Of a DNA stretch of 64,000 bases, positions 26,136 to 33,899 are shown piece after piece; position 1 is the first letter of the stretch; each line of letters opens with the position of its first letter. The position numbers were made by a program, and so were the translations under genes. The stretch covers positions 96,092-160,091 of the forward strand of contig NZ_JANYMP010000010.1 of assembly GCF_025061645.1 (NCBI RefSeq), given 5' to 3'. The DNA is from Umezawaea endophytica. Its GTDB lineage: Bacteria; Actinomycetota; Actinomycetes; Mycobacteriales; Pseudonocardiaceae. Under the pieces are notes generated by a model. The model had not been told where the DNA came from and ran no database searches. It saw nothing but the letters and a program-made list of their open reading frames with translations.

Positions 26136-27785
26136 TCACGTTCCGGTGTAGCCGAACGAGTGTCGGTAGTCCTCGCCCTTCGGGTCGCAGCCGTAGGGGT
26201 ACGTCGCGTGCGCGCGGGCCGCCCGCAGCCGCGGCAGCGACCGCTCGTGCAGGAAGCGGGTGAAGAGCGGGTGGAAGCAGAGGACGTCGACATCCTCCTG
26301 GACGGTCAGGTTGTAGTCGAACGTGTACTGGAAGTGCGCCTTGTTGTACCTGCCGGTCTGGCCGAACCGGACGCCGACGGCGCCGAGGGTGAACAGCATC
26401 GAGAGGAAGTCGTCGAAGTCGAGGCCGGTCAGCCTCCGGATGCCCTGCTGGTTGTAGACCTTGTGCAGCTCGCTCGCCGGGAAGGAGATGTCGAGCCTGC
26501 CGGTGAGCTGCCGCACCCCCGCCGAGGCGAACGGGAACGACGCGAGGTGCGCGTTGAAGATGCCGCTGACGAGGAGCTGCTCCGCGTGCCTCGTGCCCGC
26601 GCGCACGGCGTCGGCGGTCACTGCCCACGGCGTCGACCCCCGGTCGGTCCGGCAGAACACGCTGTTGAGGATCTGGATCAGGTGTCTGGGCAGCAGTTGG
26701 GTGTGGCGCAGCAGGTACGCCAGCGGGTCCTCCTCGATGTCCAGGCCGCTGAGCATCCGCGCGGGCAGCGCGGCCCGGAGCAGGGCGATGGCCGGGTCGG
26801 ACTCGTCCACCTGGTCGGCCCGCCGCCGCAGCCGCTCCAACTGCTCGGGGTGACGGGTCTGGAGGAAGAGCATGAGCCTCGTGCCGGTGAGCCGCAGCAG
26901 TTCCGGCGCCGTCCAGTAGATCTTCAGGTACCGGCCCTGGAGGTCCTTCTCCGGTGCGGCCGCGATCTCGTGGATCTTGTCGAACAGCTCGGACGGCAGG
27001 CAGATCTGCGTGCCGAACGGGCGGTTGCCGGGGTTCATCGCGATCAGCCTGCCGACGCACCGGAACAGGCCCGCCAGCACCTCGGTCAGCTCGTGCAGCC
27101 GGACGTGCAGGTCCTCCAGGTTGTCCATCACGATGACCGGCGTCTCCACCCGGCCGTCCAGCACGGTGTGCATCGCGGCCCTGGCCTCGTCGAAGCGGAT
27201 CCCGCCGCTCGTGACGCCCGCGATGGTCTCCTGGAGGCCGATCGAGGGCCGCTCGGCCGCGTGGCGCAGCAGTTCGGCCAGGAAGTGCTCCGCCACGATC
27301 GTGGGGTCCGCGGGCCCGGTCGGCCTGCCGACGTAGTCGGACAGGATCTGCAATTCGCGCGCGGGATCGCGGCGGGACGCCGTCCGCCAGGCGTGGACGA
27401 GCGCGATCTGCTCGAACAGCGCCTGCCAGATGTCCGCCCTCTGGTCGACGAAGAGGGGCCCGTGCGCCCGGCTGTACTCGCGCAGGACCTTCGACATCGC
27501 GTGGTAGACGCTGTCGGTCTTGAGCACTTCGCTCAACGGCCTGCCGGAGATCGACGAGCCGACGAGGAACGCGGTCTTGCCCGCTCCTTTGCGCCCGATG
27601 ATGTACGTCGGCCGCGTGTCCGCCACGGTTTGCGCGTAGATCAGGTTCGTCCGGTCGAAGAGGCGATCGACATTGGCCAGCCCGTGGTGGACGACGGATT
27701 CCGTGTCACCGGGCCCGAAAGGCCGCTGGTCGGTCAACACCTGCCTCAGACCGTTGTGCTGGTGTGGTTTGCTCCTGCTGACCAC
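26136..27785 (-). CDS. P-loop NTPase (Sll1717-like/STAND-type), partner of the patatin-like lipase
   Basis: A 549-residue cytosolic ATPase. Walker A is IIGRKGAGKTAFLVG (near residue 62), Walker B PVIVMDNLEDL (near residue 220), and a sensor-like Asn follows in LIAMNPGNRPFG. The IGRKGxGKT spelling resembles the uncharacterised Sll1717-family ATPases. The C-terminal half (winged-helix-like, LTGLDFDDFLSMLFTLGAVGV) probably forms a sensor or lid. GTG 27785 follows GGAGAAGCA. It precedes the lipase gene by 12 bases; the divergent RHH regulator lies across about 400 bases of AT-richer DNA. I infer that it senses a trigger and gates the lipase; no trigger is visible. Confidence 0.8.
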   Translation of the reverse strand: MVSRSKPHQHNGLRQVLTDQRPFGPGDTESVVHHGLANVDRLFDRTNLIYAQTVADTRPTYIIGRKGAGKTAFLVGSSISGRPLSEVLKTDSVYHAMSKVLREYSRAHGPLFVDQRADIWQALFEQIALVHAWRTASRRDPARELQILSDYVGRPTGPADPTIVAEHFLAELLRHAAERPSIGLQETIAGVTSGGIRFDEARAAMHTVLDGRVETPVIVMDNLEDLHVRLHELTEVLAGLFRCVGRLIAMNPGNRPFGTQICLPSELFDKIHEIAAAPEKDLQGRYLKIYWTAPELLRLTGTRLMLFLQTRHPEQLERLRRRADQVDESDPAIALLRAALPARMLSGLDIEEDPLAYLLRHTQLLPRHLIQILNSVFCRTDRGSTPWAVTADAVRAGTRHAEQLLVSGIFNAHLASFPFASAGVRQLTGRLDISFPASELHKVYNQQGIRRLTGLDFDDFLSMLFTLGAVGVRFGQTGRYNKAHFQYTFDYNLTVQEDVDVLCFHPLFTRFLHERSLPRLRAARAHATYPYGCDPKGEDYRHSFGYTGT

Positions 27786-28188
27786 TGCTTCTCCACTGGT
27801 CTGACTGGTGGTTCGATGCGGGGTTCTCGACGTTTTTATACCCTTCCCGGTCGTATTCGGTGGTTGATTTTCGAGGTCGGCTCACTCGGATGGAGCAGAA
27901 TTGTTCCCACGATCGGATGGTATGTGCCGTGATATCGCGGAATCCGCATTGTCGCGTTGTTCGAGTCCAATTGAAAAGGAATCGGGTGAATCGGTTCGTG
28001 ACCCGGTGGCGTCCGTTGCGCGTCGGCGGTTCGCGTCGGACGTGAAGCCTCCGCTGGACTGTGGCACCTGGTGAGCCACCCTGGCTCATGCCTGCTGACC
28101 TGCGCGGATGGCCGTAGTTGCCACTCGTGGTGCCAAAATGGTGCCAACTGGACTTGCGGTGGTGCCATCGATGCGTCATAGTTGTGCC
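27786..28188. promoter_or_regulatory. AT-richer divergent promoter region (NTPase/lipase and RHH operons)
   Basis: About 400 bases of lowered GC between divergent genes. On the - strand TATAAA (27835-27840) is a possible -10 for the NTPase gene. The + strand side holds the promoter and phased repeats described separately. Short open frames inside lack ribosome sites. Confidence 0.55.
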
Positions 28189-28189
28189 A
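28128..28189 (+). repeat. Phased TGGTGCCA repeats over the RHH promoter
   Basis: TGGTGCCA occurs at 28128-28135, 28139-28146 and 28160-28167, with TTGTGCCA at 28182-28189. The starts are 11, 21 and 22 bases apart, i.e. one or two helical turns, so all copies face the same side of the helix. An inverted relative (GTGGCACC) is at 28061-28068. The layout suggests an operator array for an RHH dimer chain. Confidence 0.65.
28154..28189 (+). promoter_or_regulatory. Candidate leaderless sigma-70-type promoter for the RHH gene
   Basis: TTGCGG (28154-28159), a 17-base spacer and CATAGT (28177-28182) place the start of transcription at about 28189, the A of the ATG. No ribosome binding site precedes the ATG, which fits a leaderless mRNA, common in actinobacteria. 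Two of the TGGTGCCA repeats lie in the spacer and over the start point, as expected for repression. Confidence 0.5.
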
Positions 28190-28704
28190 TGGACCTGAGC
28201 ACATATGTCGACAACCTTGGTCGCGAACTGGCGCTCCTGGCCGAGACCGGCGGGGACGACGCCCGTGCGCTGGTCGAGCGCCTGAGCGGAGCGCTGGAAT
28301 CGGCGATCCGGTTGACGCTGCTGGAGACGCTGTCGGCCGCCGCCGACGAGATCACCCTCGACCTGGCACCCGGTTCGGTCGAGCTGCGCCTGCGGGGCCG
28401 CGACCCGAACTTCGTCGTCACACCCCCGCCGTCCGAGCAGCCGGAGGCGGCCCCGGAAGCCGCTCCCGCCGTGCGGGTCGAGGACGTCCCGGTGGCCGAG
28501 GACGGCGCCACGTCCAGGATCAACGTCCGGCTCCCGGAGCAGTTGAAGGCCGCCATCGAGGAGGCCGCCGCCAAGGAGGGGCGTTCGGTCAACGCGTGGC
28601 TCGTGCGAGCCGCGTCGGCCGCCCTCCAGCAGCCGGACCGCCGCCCCGCGCCGGAAAGCACCGGCAAGCGCACCCAGCAGCGCTTCACCGGCTGGGTGCA
28701 GTAA
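28189..28704 (+). CDS. RHH (HicB/Arc-like) regulatory protein
   Basis: A 171-residue protein with an N-terminal helical/beta part of unknown fold (residues 1-75), an acidic Pro-rich linker (PPPSEQPEAAPEAAPAV) and a C-terminal ribbon-helix-helix segment (SRINVRLPEQLKAAIEEAAA then EGRSVNAWLVRAASAAL), the DNA-binding form seen in HicB and other antitoxins. No HicA or other toxin gene is adjacent, so it more likely works as an autoregulator of the operon it heads. ATG 28189 coincides with the predicted transcription start. The following gene starts 49 bases later. Confidence 0.78.
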   Translation: MDLSTYVDNLGRELALLAETGGDDARALVERLSGALESAIRLTLLETLSAAADEITLDLAPGSVELRLRGRDPNFVVTPPPSEQPEAAPEAAPAVRVEDVPVAEDGATSRINVRLPEQLKAAIEEAAAKEGRSVNAWLVRAASAALQQPDRRPAPESTGKRTQQRFTGWVQ

Positions 28705-28753
28705 CCCTCCCACCAGCCAGAACTCGAATCCGACACACTCACAGGGGACAGCC

Positions 28754-29596
28754 ATGCCCATTTTCGACACGCCATCGCCCATCGACGTGACCATCGAGAT
28801 CCCGTGGGGGGACATCCGCGTCATCGCGACCGACCGCGCCGACACCGTGGTCGAGGTCCGCCCCGCCGACGACCAGAGCCCGAAGGACGTGGAGGGCGCC
28901 GACCAGACCCGCGTCGAGTACGAGAACGGCAGGCTGCTGGTCAAGACGCCCACGGGCGGGCTGACCTACGTCTGGAAGAAGTGGGCGGTCGACGTCCGGG
29001 TCGAGGTGCCCACCGGGTCGAGCGTCCGCGGCCAGACGGGGATGGGCGACGTCCGCTTCACCGGCGTGCTGGGGGAGTGCCGGATCAAGACCGGCACCGG
29101 GCACGTCGACGTGGACCGGACCGGCCCGCTGCGGCTGCACACCTCGACGGGCAACGTCACCGTGGAAGCGATCGACGGTGACGCCGACGTCTCGACGGCG
29201 TCCGGCACCCTCCGGATCGGCGAGGTCGGCGGCGGCGCCGTGGTGAAGAACTCCAACGGGCCCAGCACGATCGGCAGGATCGCGGGTGACCTGAAGCTCC
29301 GCGCGTCCAACGGCGACATCACCGTCACCGAGGCGGGCGCGGGCGTGGACGCCAAGTCCGCCAACGGGTCCATCCGGATCGGCGAGGTGGTCCGCGGCAC
29401 CGTCGTGCTCAAGTCCGCGATGGGCGACATCGACCTCGGCATCAGCGAGGGCACGGCCGCCTGGCTCGACGTGCACACCTCCTCCGGTCGTCTGCGCAAC
29501 TCGCTGGACGAGTCCGCGGCACGGCCCGAGGCGACCGACACCGTCGAGGTGCGCGCGGACACGTCGTGCGGCGACATCACCATCCACCGCTCCTGA
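28754..29596 (+). CDS. DUF4097 beta-helix repeat protein
   Basis: A 280-residue protein of the DUF4097 family, a right-handed beta-solenoid with repeating T-G-x-G/SxNGxI rungs (GQTGMGDVRFTG, KTGTGHVDVDRTG, LHTSTGNVTVEAI, VSTASGTLRIGEV, RASNGDITVTEAG, AKSANGSIRIGEV). There is no signal peptide. DUF4097 genes are often placed next to ABC transporters in actinobacteria, as here. Function is unknown; it may be a scaffold for the downstream membrane complex. GGGGACAGCC precedes ATG 28754. Confidence 0.88.
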   Translation: MPIFDTPSPIDVTIEIPWGDIRVIATDRADTVVEVRPADDQSPKDVEGADQTRVEYENGRLLVKTPTGGLTYVWKKWAVDVRVEVPTGSSVRGQTGMGDVRFTGVLGECRIKTGTGHVDVDRTGPLRLHTSTGNVTVEAIDGDADVSTASGTLRIGEVGGGAVVKNSNGPSTIGRIAGDLKLRASNGDITVTEAGAGVDAKSANGSIRIGEVVRGTVVLKSAMGDIDLGISEGTAAWLDVHTSSGRLRNSLDESAARPEATDTVEVRADTSCGDITIHRS

Positions 29597-29613
29597 CCAC
29601 GAAGGCGGATCCC

Positions 29614-30567
29614 ATGAACACCAGACCACCGGCGATCGTCGTCACCGGGCTGCGCAAGTCCTACGGCGACAAAGTCGTCCTCGACGGCATCGACCTCCAC
29701 GTCCCGCGCGGCACGATCTTCGCGCTGCTCGGCCCCAACGGCGCGGGCAAGACCACCACCGTGCAGATCCTGTCCACGCTGATCGGCGCGGACGGCGGCC
29801 TGATCTCGGTCGACGGCCACGACCCCGCCCGCGAACCGGACGCCGTGCGCGCCGCGATCGGCGTCACCGGCCAGTTCTCGGCCGTCGACAACCTGCTGAC
29901 CGCCGAGGAGAACCTGATCCTCATGGCGGACCTGCACCACCTGGGCAGGCCCGAGGGCAGGCGCCGCGCCGCCGCCCTGCTGGCGCGCTTCGACCTCACC
30001 GACTCGGCGAAGAACCTGGCGTCGACGTTCTCCGGCGGCATGCGGCGGCGGCTCGACCTCGCCATGGGCCTGGTCGGCGACCCGCGCGTCGTGTTCCTCG
30101 ACGAGCCGACCACCGGGCTCGACCCGCGCAGCCGCCGCGACATGTGGCAGATGATCCGAGACCTCGTCGCGGGCGGCGTGACGATCTTCCTCACCACCCA
30201 GTACCTGGAGGAGGCCGACCAGCTCGCGGACCGGATCGCGGTGCTGGACCACGGGAAGCTGGTCGCGGAGGGCACGGCGGGCGAGCTGAAGCGCCTGGTC
30301 CCCGGCGGTCACGTGAGCCTGCGCTTCACCGACCCCACCACGTTCGACGCCGCCGTCCGCACCTTCGGCGACGTCCCCCGCGACGACGACGCCCTGGTCC
30401 TGCGGGTGCCGAGCGACGGGGGAGTGGCGTCCCTGCGCGGCCTGCTCGCCCGCCTCGACGAGCAGGCCATCGAGGTCGCGGAGCTGACCGTGCACACCCC
30501 CGACCTGGACGACGTCTTCCTCGCCATCACCGGTGAACCCCAGCACGAGAAGGAATCCGTGAGATGA
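29614..30567 (+). CDS. ABC transporter ATP-binding protein, DrrA-like
   Basis: A 317-residue ATPase subunit of a drug-type exporter. Walker A LLGPNGAGKTTTVQIL, Q loop GQFSAVDNLLTAEEN, signature TFSGGMRRRLDLAMGL, Walker B RVVFLDEPTTGLDP and switch His in TQYLEEADQLADRI are intact; the C-terminal 90 residues are the accessory domain of DrrA-type proteins. It overlaps the permease gene by ATGA, so the two are made together. Substrate is unknown; the P450 and ferredoxin downstream suggest a small hydrophobic compound. Confidence 0.92.
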   Translation: MNTRPPAIVVTGLRKSYGDKVVLDGIDLHVPRGTIFALLGPNGAGKTTTVQILSTLIGADGGLISVDGHDPAREPDAVRAAIGVTGQFSAVDNLLTAEENLILMADLHHLGRPEGRRRAAALLARFDLTDSAKNLASTFSGGMRRRLDLAMGLVGDPRVVFLDEPTTGLDPRSRRDMWQMIRDLVAGGVTIFLTTQYLEEADQLADRIAVLDHGKLVAEGTAGELKRLVPGGHVSLRFTDPTTFDAAVRTFGDVPRDDDALVLRVPSDGGVASLRGLLARLDEQAIEVAELTVHTPDLDDVFLAITGEPQHEKESVR

Positions 30568-31343
30568 CCACCCACGCCCTGGCGGACTCCGCCACGATGC
30601 TGCGCCGCCAGTTGCGGCACATGAAGCGCTACCCGTCCCTGACGTTCATGCTCGCCGGCATGCCCGTCGTGTTCCTGCTCCTGTTCGCCTACGTCTTCGG
30701 CGGCGCGCTGGGAGCGGGCATCGGCGGTCCGACCGGCGGCCGGGCCGACTACATCGACTACCTGGTGCCCGGCGTCATCCTGATGACCGTGGCCGCCGCC
30801 GCGCAGGGAACGGCGATCTCGGTCGCCATGGACATGACCGAGGGCATCGTCAACCGGTTCCGCACCATGGCGATCTCCCGCGCCTCCGTGCTGACCGGGC
30901 ACGTGCTCGGCAGCCTCGTCCAGACGATGATCAGCATGGTGATCGTGCTCGGCGTCGCGCTGCTGATCGGCTTCCGGCCCACCGCAACGCCGGTCGAGTG
31001 GCTCGCGGTGATCGGGGTGCTGGTGCTGCTCACGTTCGCGCTCATCTGGCTCTCGGTCGCGCTGGGCATGGTGTCCGAGAGCGTCGAGACCGCGAGCAAC
31101 CTGCCCATGCCGCTGATCCTGCTCCCGTTCCTGGGCAGCGGTTTCGTGCCCACCGACTCGATGCCCACCGCGCTGCGGTGGTTCGCCGAGTACCAGCCGT
31201 TCACGCCCGTCATCGAGACGCTGCGCGGTCTGCTACTAGGCACGCCGATCGGCGGCAGCGCGTACCTCGCTCTCGGCTGGTGCGTCGTCATCGCCCTCGG
31301 CGGCTACCTGTGGGCGAAGAAGCTCTACAACCGCACGCGCTGA
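30564..31343 (+). CDS. ABC-2 type permease, DrrB-like
   Basis: A 259-residue membrane subunit with six hydrophobic segments (LTFMLAGMPVVFLLLFAYVF, YLVPGVILMTVAAAA, MISMVIVLGVALLIGF, LAVIGVLVLLTFALIWLSVA, LPMPLILLPFLGSGF, and LALGWCVVIALGGYLWAKK) and the ABC-2 family motif region FAEYQPFTPVIETLRGLL near the end. It completes a DrrAB-like exporter with the preceding ATPase. Confidence 0.92.
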   Translation: MTTHALADSATMLRRQLRHMKRYPSLTFMLAGMPVVFLLLFAYVFGGALGAGIGGPTGGRADYIDYLVPGVILMTVAAAAQGTAISVAMDMTEGIVNRFRTMAISRASVLTGHVLGSLVQTMISMVIVLGVALLIGFRPTATPVEWLAVIGVLVLLTFALIWLSVALGMVSESVETASNLPMPLILLPFLGSGFVPTDSMPTALRWFAEYQPFTPVIETLRGLLLGTPIGGSAYLALGWCVVIALGGYLWAKKLYNRTR

Positions 31344-31366
31344 CCGAAGTCCCTGGGGGAGAAGCC

Positions 31367-32554
31367 ATGCACCACACCACGACCATGCCGACGGGACGCC
31401 CGACGGGCTGCCCCTTCGACCCACCCGCCGAACTCGCGGCATTGCGCGACGAACAGCCGCTGCGCCCGCTGCTCTACCCCGACGGCCACGTCGGCTGGCT
31501 GGCCACCGGCCACGCCGCGATCCGCGCGGTCCTAGCCGACCCGCGGTTCAGCTCCCGGCCGGAACTGGCGCACTTCCCGTTGCCCCGCGAGGGGTTCGAC
31601 GGTGAGATGCCGCCCGTCCCGCCCGGCATGTTCATCAACGCCGACGCGCCGGAGCACACCCGCTACCGCGGTCTGCTGACCGGCAGGTTCACCGTCCGCC
31701 GCATGCGCCTGCTGTCCGCGCGCGTCGAGGAGGTGACCGTCGAACACCTCGACGCCATGGAACGCCGAGGCCCGTCGACGGACCTGGTGACGGCGTTCGC
31801 CCAACCGATCCCCGCGCTGATGATCTGCGAGCTGCTGGGAGCGCCCTACGCCGACCGGGACTTCTTCCTGGAGCACACGGCCACGTTCAACGACCACGAG
31901 GCCACGGCGGAGCGGCAGGCGGAGTCGATGGCGGCGTTCGGCGGCTTCCTGCACGACCTCGTGCTGGCCAAGCGCGCCCGGCCGACGGACGACCTGCTCA
32001 GCGACCTCACCGAGACCGACTTGACCGACGAGGAACTGGCGAACGTCGCGTTCCTGCTGCTGGGAGCGGGGCTCGACACCACCGCCAACATGATCGCGCT
32101 GGGCACGCTCGCGCTGTTCACCAACCCCGACCAGATCGCGCTGCTGCGCGCCGACCCGGACCGAGCCGTCGAAGAGCTGCTGCGCTACCTGAGCATCGCC
32201 CACACGGGAGTCCGCGTCGCGCTGGCGGACGTCGAGCTGGACGGGCACCTGATCAAGGCGGGCCAGACGGTCACGATCTCCCTGGAAGCGGGCAACCGCG
32301 ACCCGGCGAAGTTCCCCGACCCCGACCGCCTCGACCTGTCCAGGCACGCCGCGGGCCACCTGTCCTTCGGCCACGGGATCCACCAGTGCCTCGGCCAGCA
32401 GTTGGCGCGCGTCGAGATGCGCGTCGCCCTGCCCGCGCTGTTCGAGCGCTTCCCGACCCTGCGGCCGACCGTCGCGCCGCGGGACGTGCCGCTGCGGTCG
32501 GACGTCGACATCCTGGGCGTGCAACGCCTTCCGGTCACCTGGGACGTGCCGTGA
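31367..32554 (+). CDS. Cytochrome P450
   Basis: A 395-residue soluble bacterial P450. I-helix LLLGAGLDTTANMIALG (the acidic-alcohol pair is D-T), K-helix ExxR in VEELLRYLSIAH, and heme-binding FGHGIHQCLGQQLARVEM with the Cys ligand near residue 345. ATG 31367 follows GGGGGAGAAGCC. The downstream ferredoxin overlaps by GTGA and should supply electrons. With the DrrAB-like exporter in the same operon it may oxidise a toxic or signalling small molecule before export; this is inference, and the substrate is unknown. Confidence 0.94.
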   Translation: MHHTTTMPTGRPTGCPFDPPAELAALRDEQPLRPLLYPDGHVGWLATGHAAIRAVLADPRFSSRPELAHFPLPREGFDGEMPPVPPGMFINADAPEHTRYRGLLTGRFTVRRMRLLSARVEEVTVEHLDAMERRGPSTDLVTAFAQPIPALMICELLGAPYADRDFFLEHTATFNDHEATAERQAESMAAFGGFLHDLVLAKRARPTDDLLSDLTETDLTDEELANVAFLLLGAGLDTTANMIALGTLALFTNPDQIALLRADPDRAVEELLRYLSIAHTGVRVALADVELDGHLIKAGQTVTISLEAGNRDPAKFPDPDRLDLSRHAAGHLSFGHGIHQCLGQQLARVEMRVALPALFERFPTLRPTVAPRDVPLRSDVDILGVQRLPVTWDVP

Positions 32555-32748
32555 GGGTCTCGGTGGACCGGGAGAGGTGCGTCGGGGCGGGCATGTGCGT
32601 GCTGGCGGAGGCCACGGTGTTCGACCAGGACGAGGGCGACGGCACCGTGCTGCTGCTCGACCCGACACCCGCGGTGGAGCGGCGGGCGGGCGTGCGGGAG
32701 GCCGCGGCGGTGTGCCCCTCCGGGGCGGTCACCCTGCTGGACGGGTGA
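32551..32748 (+). CDS. [3Fe-4S] ferredoxin partnered with the P450
   Basis: A 65-residue ferredoxin of the type found beside actinobacterial P450s. Cluster ligands are the Cys residues in RCVGAGMCVL (first and second) and AAAVCPSGAV (third); the fourth position is non-Cys (Ala), hence 3Fe-4S. GTG 32551 overlaps the P450 stop as GTGA. Confidence 0.92.
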   Translation: MRVSVDRERCVGAGMCVLAEATVFDQDEGDGTVLLLDPTPAVERRAGVREAAAVCPSGAVTLLDG

Positions 32749-32960
32749 GCTGGCGGTCCGTTGTGGGGCGGCAGGTGGGGGAGGCTGCGGGGCGGTCGCC
32801 GTCGAGGACGGTGAGCTGACGGTCCGCTGTGAGGCGGCAGGTGGCGCGCGAGGCCGCGTGGGCGCCGACCGTCCGTTGTGGAGCGGCAGGTGGGCGAGGC
32901 CGCGGGGGCGGTCACCTGCCTGGAGGGGTGAGCGTGCGGGCGCTGTACGTCCGGTGTGGA
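32698..32960 (+). repeat. Degenerate tandem copies of the ferredoxin 3' tail
   Basis: Units beginning GAGGCYGCGKGG recur at 32698 (inside the ferredoxin gene), 32781, 32850 and 32896; between them GTCCGYTGTGRRGCGGCAGG recurs at about 32757, 32822 and 32871, with a shorter version near 32949. The last unit again has GCGGTCACC and a TGAGC like the ferredoxin end. Unit spacing is uneven (83, 69, 46 bases). It reads as decayed tandem duplication; no gene is seen in the region. Confidence 0.6.
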
Positions 32961-32984
32961 GCTTCCGGCGCGCGGAAGCTCCAC
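32956..32984. terminator. Hairpin terminator between convergent operons
   Basis: GTGGAGCTTCCG (32956-32967) pairs with 32973-32984 across a five-base loop. It lies between the ferredoxin operon (+) and the LysM-lectin gene (-) and can serve both. Confidence 0.7.
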
Positions 32985-32997
32985 GGTGGACGAGACG

Positions 32998-33567
32998 TCA
33001 GGCCGGGATGACGAGGACCTGGCCGGGCTGGATCAGGTCCGGGTTGTCGAGGCCGTTGGCGTCGGCGATGCGCTGGTACTGGTTGCCGTCGCCGTAGGCC
33101 TTCTCGGCGATGGCCCACAGGGTGTCGCCGGGGTCGACGGTCCACGTCTGCTGGGCCGGGGCGGCGGGTGCTTCCTCGACCGCGGCGGGAGCGGGCGTCT
33201 CGACGGCGGCCGGGGTCGGGACCGGGCGGGGGTTGTCGGTGTTCGTGCCCGACGCCCAGGTGCTCGTGCCGCCGCTGTTGTAGACGACCACGTTGCGGTC
33301 GGCCTGCACGACGAGCCGGGAACCGGGGTTGCCGCTGGTGTCGCTCGACCACACGGAGTTGCCGGAAGCCGTGTAGAGGACGAAGTTGCCGTCCTCTTGC
33401 AGGGTGGCGGTGGTCGCCTCGGAACCGTTGGTGCCGGAAGCCCAGACCACGTCGCCGCCGTCGTTCAGGACCAGGTTGCCGTCCGCCTGGAAGACGAGCG
33501 AGTAGCCGTTCTCCGAGTCGAGCGACTGACCGACCGCGAGGTTCTGCCCTGCCTGCAAGGTGTCCAC
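32998..33567 (-). CDS. Bulb-type lectin plus LysM protein
   Basis: A 189-residue protein. Residues 1-105 form a B_lectin (mannose-binding, GNA-like) domain with repeating QADGNLVLND, QEDGNFVLYTASGNSVWSSD and QADRNVVVYNSGGTSTWASG units; an Ala/Pro linker follows; residues 140-189 are a LysM domain (WTVDPGDTLWAIAEKAYGDG...NPDLIQPGQVLVIP). The LysM would bind peptidoglycan GlcNAc chains. There is no signal peptide, so export, if it occurs, is by another route. GTG 33567 has GAAGAGG at good spacing; a TTG at 33594 would add nine residues but has no ribosome site. Confidence 0.82.
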   Translation of the reverse strand: MDTLQAGQNLAVGQSLDSENGYSLVFQADGNLVLNDGGDVVWASGTNGSEATTATLQEDGNFVLYTASGNSVWSSDTSGNPGSRLVVQADRNVVVYNSGGTSTWASGTNTDNPRPVPTPAAVETPAPAAVEEAPAAPAQQTWTVDPGDTLWAIAEKAYGDGNQYQRIADANGLDNPDLIQPGQVLVIPA

Positions 33568-33856
33568 TTGTTGAGCCTCTTCCGAATTGATCAACGAATC
33601 ACCGCGACCTTACCGCCATTCGGACCACGCCACCGGACGGCGCCCCACGACATCACCCCACCGGGCGGCAGGACGAGGCGGATGGTGCGGACGGCGCGGG
33701 AGCAGTCGGCCTGGCGGCGTGACGGTTGGTGTGCAGGCGGAAGTGGTTCTGGCGTGGGGAAGTCGACTTGGCGGCGGTGGCGGGGGTGGCGGTCGATCTC
33801 ACCGTGTGGCAAGCAGTCTGGCGGTTTCGGGCGGTCGGCGTGACCCGCTCGTGTGG
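33568..33856. other. Intergenic, no gene seen
   Basis: About 290 GC-rich bases between two co-directional genes, presumably with the promoter of the LysM-lectin gene near 33570-33650. Small frames have no ribosome sites or family resemblance. Confidence 0.5.
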
Positions 33857-33898
33857 CCGCCCGTCCTCCTGGTGGGGCCCCACCAGGAGGACGGGCGG
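33857..33898. terminator. 42-base perfect palindrome after the WGR-DUF4132 gene
   Basis: Arms 33857-33877 and 33878-33898 are exact complements with no loop bases; the sequence starts one base after the stop of the WGR-DUF4132 gene on the - strand. Most likely its terminator. Confidence 0.75.
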
Positions 33899-33899
33899 G

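Noticed and set aside
28189..28704. HicAB toxin-antitoxin pair
   Set aside because: The RHH protein resembles HicB only in its DNA-binding end; no HicA-like gene with the short dsRBD-type toxin is adjacent on either side.
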